In this document: piece after piece, positions 11,211 through 21,227 of the stretch
Layout: the number at the start of each line of letters is the position of its first letter
How positions within the stretch are numbered: the first letter of the stretch is position 1
Assembly (NCBI GenBank): GCA_039621445.1
Contig: CP154955.1
Span: 49,274,086 to 49,338,085, forward strand
Direction of reading: 5' to 3'
From: Euglena gracilis
Taxonomy: Eukaryota; Euglenida; Euglenophyceae; Euglenales
DNA: 64,000 nt
The notes under the pieces: generated by a model
Seen by the model: only the letters and a program-made list of their open reading frames with translations
Database searches by the model: none
What the model was told of the DNA's origin: nothing
Translations under genes and position numbers: made by a program

Positions 11211-11511
11211 AGGCTGTTTTTTTTTACCAACCCAGGGGGAGGGGGGGTCTGGAGTGCCTTGGGGTGCCTGCCCAGGCAGGCACTACCCCCCCCCGGGGGG
11301 TCCGATTTTGGCCTGTGCCCAGGCATTTTCTTTTGAAAATAGGCTCCATTTTTGGCTCCCCGGCGCCTTCGGCGCTGGGGTCTGTGCTAGGGCACTTTTG
11401 GCAGTGTGCCCTATCCTCCCTGGGGGAGGGGGTCGGATCGGGAGTGCCTTGGAGTGCCTGCACCCCCCCCCCCCGTCGTTGGGGTGTCGGCACCCGACTA
11501 AAATACAACCT
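11211..11511. mobile_element. TIR element with GT...AG ends, copy 2, 9-bp target duplication
   Basis: The element begins AGGCTGTTTTTTTTTACC and ends CCCGACTAAAATACAACCT. Identical 9-mers GAAGACGAC flank it (11202-11210, 11512-11520). Internal layout matches 6713-6973, including the hairpin CCGGCGCCTTCGGCGC. On the minus strand, the strand of the gene, it reads CAG|GTTGTATTTTAG at the start and AAAAACAG at the end, so it would satisfy the GT-AG rule as an intron with almost nothing left over except the duplication. Confidence 0.8.
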
Positions 11512-11668
11512 GAAGACGACGGCGAAAGAGGGAACATTTGTTGCGGAAGAAAACCGAGCAGCTCAACCTTTTCAAAAAAAAAAAAAGCGTGTAGCCTGAA
11601 CCATAATAGCAGATGCCACGGAAAAAAAAATTCCAACAACCTGACAGGTCAACACGGTATTTATGGGG

Positions 11669-11670
11669 AC

Positions 11671-11757
<87 letters not shown>
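11669..11757. repeat. (GACA)n microsatellite
   Basis: About 22 uninterrupted copies of the tetranucleotide CAGA/GACA. The apparent Thr-Asp-Arg-Gln open frames across it are artefacts. Confidence 0.98.
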
Positions 11758-12289
11758 TAACCCATATACAAATACTTTCCCTCCTTTGTCGACAGTACAA
11801 CTATGTTCCAGGAATATGCCGTTCACACAAAGGGAAACGACACATCTCGCCAAAAGCACTGTAATCCTCCTGAAAGAATGACCTCCAAACAATAACTCCC
11901 CACCAAAACAATAAAACCTTGCTGAGAATGACTTCGAGTGCCCAAAAAAATAATAATAACCTCCCCCATCACGCGAAGTCGAAGAAAGTGAAGTCGAAGA
12001 AAGCAAGGGAGAAAATTCGTCAAAACCATCAAAAAAAACACCAAATTCGAGCCGGGGCGCTGAAATGCTTCTTGGGTCAACTCTGGACTTTGAATTCTTT
12101 GCCCAAATGATAACCCCTCTTGGTTGCACTCTGGCTTCTTATCTGTTGATGGCCAGCGCTAACTTCGTTTCCGGCCCAGTTTGCTGTGTGGTGAGTGTCC
12201 AGGGACCTCTTGCACCAGTGCTCCTGTGTTTCCCCGCCTGGCCGGGTGAGCAACTCTGGTGTAATTCCAGCGCTGCAGGGACCCCCCTC
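11758..12289. other. Probable intron or 3' flank of the minus-strand gene
   Basis: A/T-rich spacer with A runs and no supported exon. A possible continuation of the 12.4-kb exon frame runs to about 12077 on the minus strand, but the downstream text lacks coding character. Confidence 0.3.
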
Positions 12290-12455
12290 CCTTGAGGACC
12301 GACTTCGACTGCCCCAAGAGGCTTGGTTTCTCCCCACGGCCTGGGGAGACATCCGTTTCGCCGCTAATGACGACGAGGAGGCGGCGGGAGTCGCAGGGCC
12401 GGGAACTGGGGGCAGGCCCCGCGGTGGGTGGTGGGCATATGGCGGTGCCGCTGGG
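12290..12455 (-). CDS. Proline/serine-rich exon following the third cold-shock domain
   Basis: On the minus strand a CAG acceptor (GTGTGGGGTCAG) is followed by an open frame reading P/A-rich text, then SSSSLAAKRMSPQAVGRNQA and a short S/R stretch. The composition matches the other linkers of the cold-shock protein (P, A and S rich). The 3' boundary is uncertain, as the frame remains open past a G run. No domain is recognised; it is inferred to be part of the disordered C-terminal region. Confidence 0.4.
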
Positions 12456-12570
12456 CTGACCCCACACACAACAGAGATCGTTGGTAGTATTGGAGAAAAT
12501 TTTCCGCCAGGCATGAAGCGCTTTGACCCAAAGGGGTCCCCCGTTGACCGCAGGGTGCACCCCGCCCGTA

Positions 12571-13532
12571 CCATACCCTGCCCGTACCATACCTCCCCAT
12601 ACCATACCTCCCCGTACCATACCTCCCCGTACCATACCTCCCCGTACCATACCTCCCCGTACCATACCCGGTGCCCGTACTATATCTCCCCGTACCACAC
12701 CTCCCCGTACCATACCTCCCCGTACCATACCTCCCCATACCATACCTCCCCGTACCATACCTCCCCATACCATACCCTGCCCGTACCATACTTCTCCGTA
12801 CCATACCTCCCTGTACCATACCCTGCCCGTACCATACCTCCCCGTACCATACCCGGTGCCCGTACTATATCTCCCCGTACCACACCTCCCCGTACCATAC
12901 CTCCCCGTACCATACCTCCCCATACCACCCTGCCCGTACCATACCTCCCCGTACCATACCCTGCCCGTACCATACCTCCCCGTACCATACCCTCCCCGTA
13001 CCATACCTCCCCATACCATACCCTGCCCGTACCATACTTCCCCGTGCCATACCTCCCTGTACCATACCTCCCCGTACCATACCTCCCCGTACCATACCTC
13101 CCCGTACCATACCCTGCCCGTACCATACCTCCTCATACCATACCCTGCCCGTACCACACCTCCCCGTACCATACCTCCCCGTACCACACCCTGCCCGTAC
13201 CATACTTCCCCGTACCATATCTCCCCGTACCATACCTCCCCATACCATACCTCCCCGTACCATACCCTCCCCGTACCATACCCTGCCCGTACCATACCTC
13301 CCCATACCACCCTGCCCGACCATACCTCCCCGTACCATACCTCTCCATACCATACCCTGCCCGCACCATACCTCCCCGAACCATACCCTGCCCGTACCAT
13401 ACCTCCCCGTACCATACCCTGCCCGTACCATACCTCCCCATACCATACCCTGCCCGTACCATACCTCCTCATACCATACCCTGCCCGTACCACACCTCAC
13501 CGTACCATACCTCCCTGTACCATACTGGGGGT
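12571..13532. repeat. 15-bp minisatellite CCGTACCATACCTCC
   Basis: About 60 copies of CCGTACCATACCTCC are interspersed with a 16-bp variant CCGTACCATACCCTGC and a rarer CCCGGTGCCCGTACTATAT form. The mix of 15- and 16-base units shifts frames along the array. All long open frames here are produced by the repeat. Confidence 0.97.
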
Positions 13533-13932
13533 CCACCGTCCCGCCACCGGGGGCCCCACCAAATAATACCCCCCAAATCATAATCCCCTCCCCCAAAACC
13601 AACTTTTGTTTTGGTTGCCAAATAATAATAAACCTCCCCTCCGCACTGCCATGAGACAAAGGACACAAACAGAAAAATCACAGATGTATTGCAAAATCAT
13701 AAAAACAGATGAAATTTGGTCAGAAAACACATCAAAACTATATATTGTGCAATCCCTAAATGCCAAAAAAGGAGGGCTGTGAGGTGGATCATTCCTTGGG
13801 CAATTTTCGACATGAAAAATTTGTCCAAATAATAACCCCAAAAAAACACCCCCCCGGACCCCGCCTTAACGATAAAATGGGTTGTGTTGCCTTCCTCCAC
13901 CCCCCTCCTCGCCCCCGGGTTTATCAGAAAAC
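13533..13932. other. Intronic spacer
   Basis: A/T-rich, no exon seen. Confidence 0.35.
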
Positions 13933-14118
13933 CGCTGCCTGGCTGGGGGAGCTGGGGGAGGGGCGGTGGAGGACGAGGCGGCGGCGCTGGCGGCGGGGGC
14001 CAGGGAGGGGTCGGCGAGCTCCGGGAAGAGGGAGAGGTCGGCGGCCACGCGGCGGATGTGGCACGCCTGCAGCCCTTTGCGGCCGACGGTGGTCGGGCGG
14101 CAGGGGCGGTGGGCGGGC
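13933..14118 (-). CDS. Cold-shock domain 3, third exon (C-terminal strand plus linker)
   Basis: On the minus strand the frame reads TTVGRKGLQACHIRRVAADL, the closing strand of a cold-shock domain (family pattern: G-R/K-G-x-Q-A-x-x-V). It is followed by an alanine/serine/proline linker. A GT donor at CAGCG|GTTTTC ends the exon. It completes the domain begun at 15045-15133 and 14651-14744. Cold-shock domains bind single-stranded RNA or DNA through the aromatic residues of the first two exons. Confidence 0.65.
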
Positions 14119-14195
14119 TTGTGCCGGCGGCCGGATGGCCAGAGAGGGCATGGGGGTACTGCTTTGGGTCTGTACGCCGAAAAAGGAGAGAATGG

Positions 14196-14477
<282 letters not shown>

Positions 14478-14650
14478 ATGAATGATTATGTGTGCATATG
14501 TGTATGTGGGAGGTATGACTGGCTCGCTGTTTGAGTGGGCTGCCCCGGAGTCGGGATGAGAAATGGTTGACGCTGGCGTGATGGAAAAGCCAAGGCTGGT
14601 CAGTGGCCCATTTTCAAATCCCCTCCAGACCACAAATAAACCTGGCTGAC

Positions 14651-14744
14651 CCTGGGTTCAAACATGACGACAGCCCCTTGGAGGCCGTTCACGTCGTCAT
14701 CCTCCAATGCGGAACGCGCAAAGAAGTAATCCACCGCCGGCCAG
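14651..14744 (-). CDS. Cold-shock domain 3, second exon
   Basis: On the minus strand the frame reads AVDYFFARSALEDDD followed by VNGLQGAVVMFEP. This is the middle of a cold-shock domain: the [DE]-Y-F-F motif corresponds to RNP2 (V-F-V-H) and is followed by the acidic loop and the V-x-F-x strand. A GT donor (CCCAGG|GTCAGC) ends it; a weak acceptor CCCGAG precedes it. The aromatic pair of RNP2 is present. Confidence 0.7.
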
Positions 14745-15044
14745 CTCGGGCAACGCGCGCATGCGCGATCACTCACTCGCACCCACACCACACCAACCCG
14801 CACCGCACCGCACCGCACCACAGCCACATGGCACTGCGCCATGCCACGTACACAGACACAACGTGCACAAACACAGACCACAGAACACAGAAAACATAAC
14901 ACAGAAAGATATGTCAATTACACACTGCATGCATGAACACAAGAAAAAGAAGAGGAACACACTCAAAAACATTTGCACATGTGTCTCGCATTGTCTGGGT
15001 ATGATTGGATTTGAAGGAAGGGCCGGTCGGGGTTTCTCCCCCAC
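14745..15044. other. Intron between CSD-3 exons
   Basis: Contains CACCGCACCG-type and CACA-rich simple sequence and no further exon. Confidence 0.35.
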
Positions 15045-15133
15045 TGCCCAGGATGAAGCCGTAATCCTTCTTGTCATAATAGAAGCGGACGTACCCCAAT
15101 TTGCTCCGGCCGGGGGTCCGTTGGTCATCGGCG
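15045..15133 (-). CDS. Cold-shock domain 3, first exon
   Basis: On the minus strand a CCAG acceptor is followed by DDQRTPGRSKLGYVRFYYDK and KDYGFILGSG. This is the first strand and RNP1 motif of a cold-shock domain (family pattern: G-x-V-[KR]-[FW]-[FY]-x-x-x-K-G-[FY]-G-F-I). The glycine of K-G is replaced by D here (KKDYGFI). Exon 14651-14744 continues the fold. Confidence 0.72.
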
Positions 15134-15414
15134 CTGGCATGTGTGGCAACAGCAGCAAACTCATCGATCGATACCATGTATGCATTGGTTGTTCCTTTTT
15201 GTCTGTGTTGTATCGCTGCCACGACGGGAACCAAAACAACGTCCCAAATGAATTTTTTCTAAACAATGAAGCGGTGAAACACCCGAAGCACTCGGGTGTT
15301 TCACAAAAAAAAACTGATAGGCACACCTTTGACCTGCCCAACTAACCCCCTCTCCTCTCCTGCCCCCCCCAACACCGTGACAGCAGCCCATTTGACAGCG
15401 GGCGTGCCGGAAGT

Positions 15415-15579
15415 CTGGGCCATGGCGCCGCACAGGGGGTGGCGGGGTCCGTTGGGGCGTCAGCACGGGGGGCGGAGGGGTGGCAGGGGCGGGGGCGGGG
15501 CTCGGCACGGGCGCCGGCCGCACCCGCACTGCCACCTCGTTGCGGCCGGGCTTGGCCACCGTGTCGGGGCCCAGGGGCC
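15415..15579 (-). CDS. Cold-shock domain 2, third exon plus P/A-rich linker
   Basis: A strong acceptor (CCCCCTCCGGCCAG) precedes a frame reading VAKPGRNEVAVRVRPA, the closing strand of the second cold-shock domain. It is followed by alternating P-A text (VPSPAPAPATPPPP). The linker resembles those after CSD-1 and CSD-3. The 3' boundary is approximate. Confidence 0.6.
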
Positions 15580-15870
15580 CTGGCCGGAGGGGGAGGGGGG
15601 AATGAGGAGAGGGGGGGGGGAGGCAGACATTTACTTAAAGTGTATCACAACTTCGTGGCGATGCATACAAAGTTTTTGGTGATACAAGAACCATACACAA
15701 AAAATTTTGATGTGATGCACATGATACACAACATTTTTTTTGGTAATGGACACTAACAGATGTCTGGGGGGCGTCACATTTTCTGGAAAACACCACCGAA
15801 ATGAAAACCAAACAAACAACAAAAAAAGACAATATGTTTCCGAAAATTTGGTGGCCGAAAAGCCCTGCAA

Positions 15871-15988
15871 CCCCTGGGGTGAAGATAACGTCCACATCGT
15901 TGAACGAGGGTGGCATGCCGACGGTGTCACTCTCGTGGAAGAAATACTCCTTTCCGTCCGGCGTCATGATGAAGCCGGGCCGAGAGGA
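15871..15988 (-). CDS. Cold-shock domain 2, second exon
   Basis: The frame reads RPGFIMTPDGKEYFF, then HESDTVGMPPSFNDVDVIF. GFI plus D-G-x-E-Y-F-F-H is the RNP1 end and RNP2 motif of a cold-shock domain, with the canonical histidine after the aromatic pair (FFH). The acceptor is an AG immediately before TCCTCTCGG. The donor is probably at CCCAGGG|GTTGCAG. Confidence 0.72.
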
Positions 15989-16384
15989 CTCCTAGGCTCG
16001 CCCACCATGGTGGCTGTGCCATGCTGTCGATGGCATTAGGGTATCCGATGGAGACGCTACGTTGGGCCCCTGTGTTTAAAAAAAAATGGTTTTGAACAAA
16101 ATTGACACCAGAAAAAAAAACTGGGCAAAATCGTGCACAGGAATGGTCTGAGAATGTTTGAGTTTGACATTTTCCCTGATGCACGCAATGCAGTGGAATT
16201 ATGAATGTGACCTACCAACATGGGTCTCCACAGTATACACCCAGCAGGAAAGGAAAGCATGCGCACAGACCAGCGGAAAACTGCACTGCAAAAAAAAAAA
16301 CTGCAAAAAAAATCCAAAAAACTGAAACTGCACTGGGCATTCGTAGTGCTCGGAGTGGTTCCCGTATTCCCGAAGCAACCCCCT

Positions 16385-16949
16385 CGCCGTAGCCCTTCGT
16401 GCGGAAGAAGAACCGCACGCGGCCGTGGACGTGCGTGGCGGTGGGGGCCCCGACGGCGCTCGCGCCGGGGCCGGCGCTGGAGTCATACATCTCTTTAAGG
16501 ACCCCGGGCTAGGGCTAGAAATTTGGGCTGGCTAGCCCGCCCCCCCCCCCCGGGGGGGGGGGGGGCTGGACCCTAGCTGGACCCGAACCGGGGCGAGCTG
16601 GACTGAAATCGGAAAAAATGCCCAAAAATGTCCTACAGAACACAGTTTTGAAAAAATGATGCATCTGAAACCCCCCAAAAAACCCCATTTTTGGCCACTT
16701 TTGAAAACAGTTTTTCAAAAAATTTCGGCGCTTTGCGCCGAAAAATTTTGGGCTGGACCCCCAAAAAGGTGCTGGCCAGCTAGGGCTAGCAGCACCCCCC
16801 CCCCCGGGGGGAGGGGGCTGCTGCGGCTGGGCTGGGCCCAAATCGGGGCTGGCTGCAGCCGCCCCCCCCGGGGGGGTTCGCAAAACCTTAGAGAGACATA
16901 TGGCTGGAGATGGGGAGGGGGATCGCAATGGGCATCGGCGGCGCTGCCT
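16385..16949 (-). CDS. Cold-shock domain 2, first exon, interrupted by a hAT-like element
   Basis: A strong acceptor (poly-pyrimidine then GGCAG) at 16950 is followed by AAPPMPIAIPLPISS, P/I-rich linker text that ends at the element 16484-16902. On the other side the same frame continues AGPGASAVGAPTATHVHG and RVRFFFRTKGYG, the first strand and RNP1 motif of CSD-2. The two halves join in frame when the element and one copy of its 8-bp duplication are removed. Either the exon is now broken or the element is spliced out: a GT five bases inside the element and the CTCCAG of the second duplication would give an in-frame GT-AG intron. Confidence 0.6.
16484..16902. mobile_element. hAT-like MITE inserted in a coding exon
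   Basis: Ends are CATACATCTCTTTAAGG and CCTTAGAGAGACATATG. The flanking 8-mers are GCTGGAGT (16476-16483) and GCTGGAGA (16903-16910), 7 of 8 identical. The interior has G-run/C-run arms and the hairpin CGGCGCTTTGCGCCG, the same architecture as 2688-3091. It lies inside the frame of the exon leading into cold-shock domain 2. Confidence 0.82.
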
Positions 16950-17084
16950 CTGCCGGGGGGGGGGGGACGGGGTGACTTGTGGAGATGCACCGAGTGGGGA
17001 GAGCGTCGGGACCCTCTCCTGTCTCATGCGTCAGGGGCTGGAGGGTGTCCCGATATGCCGCATATATGATATACCATATGATCG

Positions 17085-17282
17085 GTAGATATACATGCAT
17101 ACATACATGTACATATATACATGCATATATACATACATATACACATATGTATATGTGTGTATATGTATGTATGTATATATATGTATATATATGTTTATAT
17201 ATATGTATATGTATATATGTATAAATGTATATATGTATATTTATATGAATATGTATATGTATATATGTATATATACGTCCAA

Positions 17283-17367
<85 letters not shown>

Positions 17368-17375
17368 ATATATAT
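17085..17375. repeat. ATAC/ATGT-rich tract and (TA)n microsatellite
   Basis: 17085-17280 alternates ACATATAC-type units; 17296-17375 is an almost pure TA run. The Tyr-Ile open frames across it are artefacts. A related tract lies at 20975-21080. Confidence 0.95.
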
Positions 17376-18400
17376 GATGCGGTGTATCTTACCGACCACC
17401 ACGGGGGGGGGGGGGCTGTCGACTTTCAAAAAGCAAGCGGGTCATTCCCTAACAATTTAGTTGCACTAAGGCTTCTTGCCTGTTTATGGCCGGCACTAAC
17501 TTCGTTTCTGGCCCAGTTTGTGTGGTGAGTGGCCAGGGACCAGCGGGTCATTTTCTAACTCCCCCAGGGGGTTCAGAACAAAATCGCTCGTAAACAATCC
17601 GTTTCCAAAAGAAAATTCTGGCTTCCTGGCGGGACCCATCCCCTCTCCTGGGTCCGCGGGGGGTAGGGGGAGGGTCCCGGAGGGCAGTGACTCCGAAAAA
17701 ACCATTCAGCCACCCTCTGAGGATAGGTCGGACACACACTCAGCTCTTTCCTTCCAGAGAACACCTCAATCAAACCTGATACCCCTGACCACCATTCAGG
17801 GGGGTTCCGCGGTTCCTGGGGGTTGGATGGTGGCGACAGACCCCATCCCAAAAAAGGTCGAATTTGTCCCTTTCTTACTTTGTACTGGGTTTAGTGCTTA
17901 GTGCCAGAGCCCAAAGTACTAAAATATTTTGTACTGAGTACTAAATGCTTTAAAAAAATCATGGCACTAGACATGGGATTCAGGACCTTGCCCAAGAAGT
18001 ACCCCAAAACAACTTCAACAAACAATTTCGGGGGGGGGACGAAAACATCGGCGTCTTCCCTGTATACACCGCAAGCATGGATATTGATATTGGTTTTTTG
18101 GGTGGTCCCGATAAATTTGGGTAGATTGACCCCCGATACCGCCGATATAAGTCAATAAAACCGATATGATCATTTTGTGCCCCGATATCCTCATTTTTTT
18201 GATTTGAAAACCCAAAAATTGCCCAAGAAACAACAAAAATTACGTTACCCCCCCCCAATAAAGCCGATATTTCACGATAGTTTTTTCGGGGCCCGATGAA
18301 TTCGAGATTCTCGATAAGCCGGATATGGGCCGATATCCAACATTCCATCCTTGTACACCGCCTTTGTTATTAGGGTACTATTATTAGGGTATAACTATTA
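17376..18400. other. Intronic spacer
   Basis: No exon seen. Contains G/C runs and GCCGATATC-like repeats (18120-18340), plus a short TATTAGGG triplication near 18367-18412. Confidence 0.3.
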
Positions 18401-18520
18401 TTAGGGCATTTCTTCAGCTGGACCCCACACCCTGCCCCTGCTGGGGGTCCCGCCAGCCAATACCTTTTTCCAGCCGGCCAGCTGGACCCCCCCCCCCCAG
18501 GGTCCTTGCGAAACTTCCTG

Positions 18521-18720
18521 CTCTTGGATCTCTGGGGAGTTGGGAGCCGATGAGGGGGTTGGTCTCCGCAGGCGGGCACCCGCCCCTGGCGCGGCAGAGG
18601 GGCGGGCGGCGTGGCGGGCGCGGCGGGCAGCGGGTTGATGTACGGCAGCGGCATCGCCCCGAGGATGAGCTGCGCACAGGGCGGGGCCGGCCGCACCGGC
18701 GCGACGCGTTGGCCTGGGCT
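18521..18720 (-). CDS. P/A-rich linker exon of the cold-shock protein
   Basis: On the minus strand the frame reads AQLILGAMPLPYINPLPAAP and then ATPPAPLPRQGR. The P/A/L composition parallels PLPELPTQLIPLLSQPM in the 19.6-kb exon and PMPIAIPLPISS at 16.9 kb, suggesting repeated linker modules. The downstream edge meets a G-rich element beginning GTTTCGCAAGGACCC, which would supply the GT donor. Boundaries are approximate. Confidence 0.45.
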
Positions 18721-18756
18721 GCATTCAAGCGCCTGTGGTCGTCCAGAATCCCAGAT

Positions 18757-18845
18757 GCAGTCACGCCTGGCCACGCCCGGTCACGCCCGGGTCACGCCCG
18801 GTCACACCCAGTCACGCCCGGGTCACGCCCGGTCACACCCAGCCA
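18757..18845. repeat. GGTCACGCCC short tandem repeat
   Basis: About eight copies of (G)GTCACGCCC(G) with a GGTCACACCCA variant. Confidence 0.85.
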
Positions 18846-19597
18846 GTCATTCTACAGGTGCTTGGCCACGTTGGCCCCAGGGGCAACTTTGGGGGGGGGG
18901 TTGATTCCAAAGAGTCCTGGGGGGTCCGTACCAGCAATGCAAACGTGGCGTGGTCATCCTGAAGGTGGCCTCCCGCACTCACGTGTGACGTTTTTTCCCC
19001 CGCCCCTGCAGTCTCTGTGACTTGGATGCTCGCGGGGCTGTGCATGTGGACTTGGCCATCCAAAGCCCCCTGACAATCCATCCAGGATTGCCAGGGGTTG
19101 AAAACCTGAACTCAACAACTCAACAACTCTTTGTTGAAAACTGAACATAATATTGAAGATACTGAAAAAAGCAGAGAATCACGAAACAGAGCAAATAAAT
19201 GCATGTTCTTCGTAAAATTCCTTTAGAATTTCGGGGTGATGCAAATCTGTGCTTGAGACCAACGAGCCTTGCTTTTCATTATCCACTAAACTATCTGACA
19301 TCAGTCAAAAAAACAATGAAACAAAAATTTGGATGGTTTTGAGGCATTCTGATAGGAAATATCAGTAAATATCAAATTCAAAAAAATGCCAAAATACAAA
19401 AATTTCCAAAATTCTCATTACGCAATTCTTTTTTGGTAGCATTATTTCTGTCACCCTGATGGGGGGGAACCAAAATGGACAACACAAGCGTACACACACA
19501 ATCACGCGCCTGCGCACACACCACAAAAAAAATGAGACAGCACAAGACCCCCACACAAGAGGGAATGGCGGTGCATAACGAAGGCCCGCCGTGCCCG

Positions 19598-19712
19598 GCC
19601 GCCCTGGCCGATGGGCCACGGTGGGGCTCAGCATCGGCTGGCTGAGGAGGGGGATCAGCTGCGTCGGGAGCTCCGGCAGCGGTGCCAGGGCGGTGGCCCG
19701 GGTGGATGGCGA
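19598..19712 (-). CDS. Linker exon with LPELPTQLIPLLSQPM
   Basis: The frame reads TRATALAPLPELPTQLIPLL then SQPMLSPTVAHRPG on the minus strand. No domain is recognised; hydrophobic/proline composition matches the neighbouring linker exons, and the position between CSD-1 and CSD-2 fits. Splice borders were not fixed. Confidence 0.4.
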
Positions 19713-20384
19713 GCGTACAACTTTGTTTTTACCCCTCCATTGCCCACCGACTGGGTCCCTACAACCCCCGACGGGGGGGGGGAGGTCGTAGATGCCCCCA
19801 ACCTACAACAAAGGGGGGTGGCGTACGACTGGGTGCCAAAAACAACCCAATGTTCAAAGCCACCTACAACCCCGGACCGGGGGGTGATCGGCGTTCAGTT
19901 GGGGATAAAAAAATTTTCCCGGGGGGGGGTCATTTCCACTCTTCCAACTTAAATCTGGTGAGTGGCTTTTATTCTGGAAACCCCGTCAGTCTCCATTCAC
20001 CTGGGTGAGCCACTCTTGAAGCCGGGAGAAATTGACCATATTTTCAAGGAAAAAGGCTTATTTTTTCCGATTCCTTTGGCACCAGAACACTTTGTTGGGG
20101 TTATCCCCGACCCCCCCCCCCCAGGGGGTTTGGGCAAAAGACCGGCCAGTCAGTGAAAAAGCCAGTCAATCACCCCTAGGGGGGAGGGTCGGCCAGTGTC
20201 CAAGTGATCGGATGATGCCCACAACCCTGAGGCAACTGTATTCAAGTAGGTTGGCATGCAAACTGGACCCTGGAACTTTCCAAGCTTGCATGTGCGCCTC
20301 TGAAATGTGCCGCATCAGCAATGCCAACTTGTTCCATGTCACCCGGACGAGTGGGGGGGGGGGGTTGGCACCGCCCTGCTTGGC

Positions 20385-20529
20385 ATAAGGGCGGACCCCG
20401 GGGCTGGCCCGGCCTCCGGGTGCACCGTCAGGTTGCACGCCTGCAGGCCGCGGTCCCGCTGCACCACGTCGAAGTCCACCATGGCCCCAGCGCCGTCTTC
20501 GGTATCGGATCGGGGACAAGGTAAACCCA
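20385..20529 (-). CDS. Cold-shock domain 1, third exon
   Basis: A good acceptor (AATTCATTTCAG) opens the exon. The frame reads DTEDGAGAMVDFDVVQRDRG and then LQACNLTVHPEAG, the last two strands of a cold-shock domain; V-x-F-x-V-x-x-x-D-R-G-x-Q-A is the classical family signature. Phase agrees with 20784-20865, which ends with one base of a codon. Confidence 0.75.
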
Positions 20530-20783
20530 CTGAAATGAATTTCAAAAAAAATTGAACATTTGAAAAATAATAATAATTTGACGTACTGAACTCGTGACCT
20601 TACTTCTTCAGCATTGGTGTTTTACGAAAGAGCAACGTGCCGTGTGGGCAGGCAACCCAACGGCAGATTGTCGGGAAATCAGGGGGTGTGGTTCGGTGCC
20701 AATAATTAAATGCCAAAAGTGCCACAACGTAGACATCACAGCGAGTGTGAGCCCAAAAAGACGACGCTGCCCGAGTCCTTCAC

Positions 20784-20865
20784 AGGGCTTTGGGAGGTCG
20801 CGCGCGGCGCTGGACGGGAAGAAGAACTCCGTGCCGTCCAGCGCCTCGATGAAGCCGTATCGCTT
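20784..20865 (-). CDS. Cold-shock domain 1, second exon
   Basis: The frame reads RYGFIEALDGTEFFF then PSSAARDLPKP. RYGFI is the end of RNP1 and D-G-T-E-F-F-F is RNP2; the histidine that usually follows is replaced by proline here. A GTGAAG donor closes the exon at 20783. It joins 20385-20529 in phase. Confidence 0.75.
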
Positions 20866-20974
20866 CTTGCGGGCACGGCGGCCCGGGAAGGGGTGGGAGG
20901 ACCCCCACCCCGCCCACCAGAACGGGGGGGGGTCGAGTAGTCCCAACCTTCAAGATGGGGGTCGACCCCCCCCT

Positions 20975-21080
20975 TTACCATGTACATATAATACATATAA
21001 TATATGTATATGTATTATGTATATGTATATGTGTATATATATGTATATATATGTTATGTTATGTTATGTATATATGTATA
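20975..21080. repeat. TATATG-rich simple sequence
   Basis: A/T-rich TATATGTATA-type repeat preceding the hairpin at 21081-21151. Confidence 0.85.
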
Positions 21081-21151
21081 TATATGTGGCAGGTGGGAAG
21101 TTTAATACCTCCCCCTAGGAGGGGTATTAAACTTCCCACCTGCCACATATA
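21081..21151. repeat. Hairpin with perfect 29-bp arms
   Basis: Left arm 21081-21109 and right arm 21123-21151 are exact reverse complements (arm begins TATATGTGGCAGGTGGGAAG), with a 13-base CCCC/GGGG-containing centre. It lies in the intron between the first two exons of CSD-1 and would form a strong RNA hairpin there. Confidence 0.92.
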
Positions 21152-21184
21152 TAATACATATGATACATATAATTTCCGGAAGTC

Positions 21185-21227
21185 CCGGGCAGCCCTGCGT
21201 GCGGTAGAAGAACCGGATGCGGCCAGT
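21185..21227 (-). CDS. Cold-shock domain 1, first exon
   Basis: After a pyrimidine-rich tract and a CCAG acceptor the minus strand reads TGRIRFFYRTQGCPG, the first strand of a cold-shock domain, parallel to HGRVRFFFRTKGYG in CSD-2 and LGYVRFYYDKKDYG in CSD-3. An ATG nine bases upstream of the acceptor-like site (MARQTGRIRFF) is an alternative start if this is the first exon of a separate gene. The donor is uncertain. Confidence 0.65.

Noticed and set aside
12159-13668. Long proteins of PYHTSPYHTS or RYGTGRYGTG type
   Set aside because: Translation of the 15-bp minisatellite CCGTACCATACCTCC; open on both strands and with frame shifts between unit lengths.
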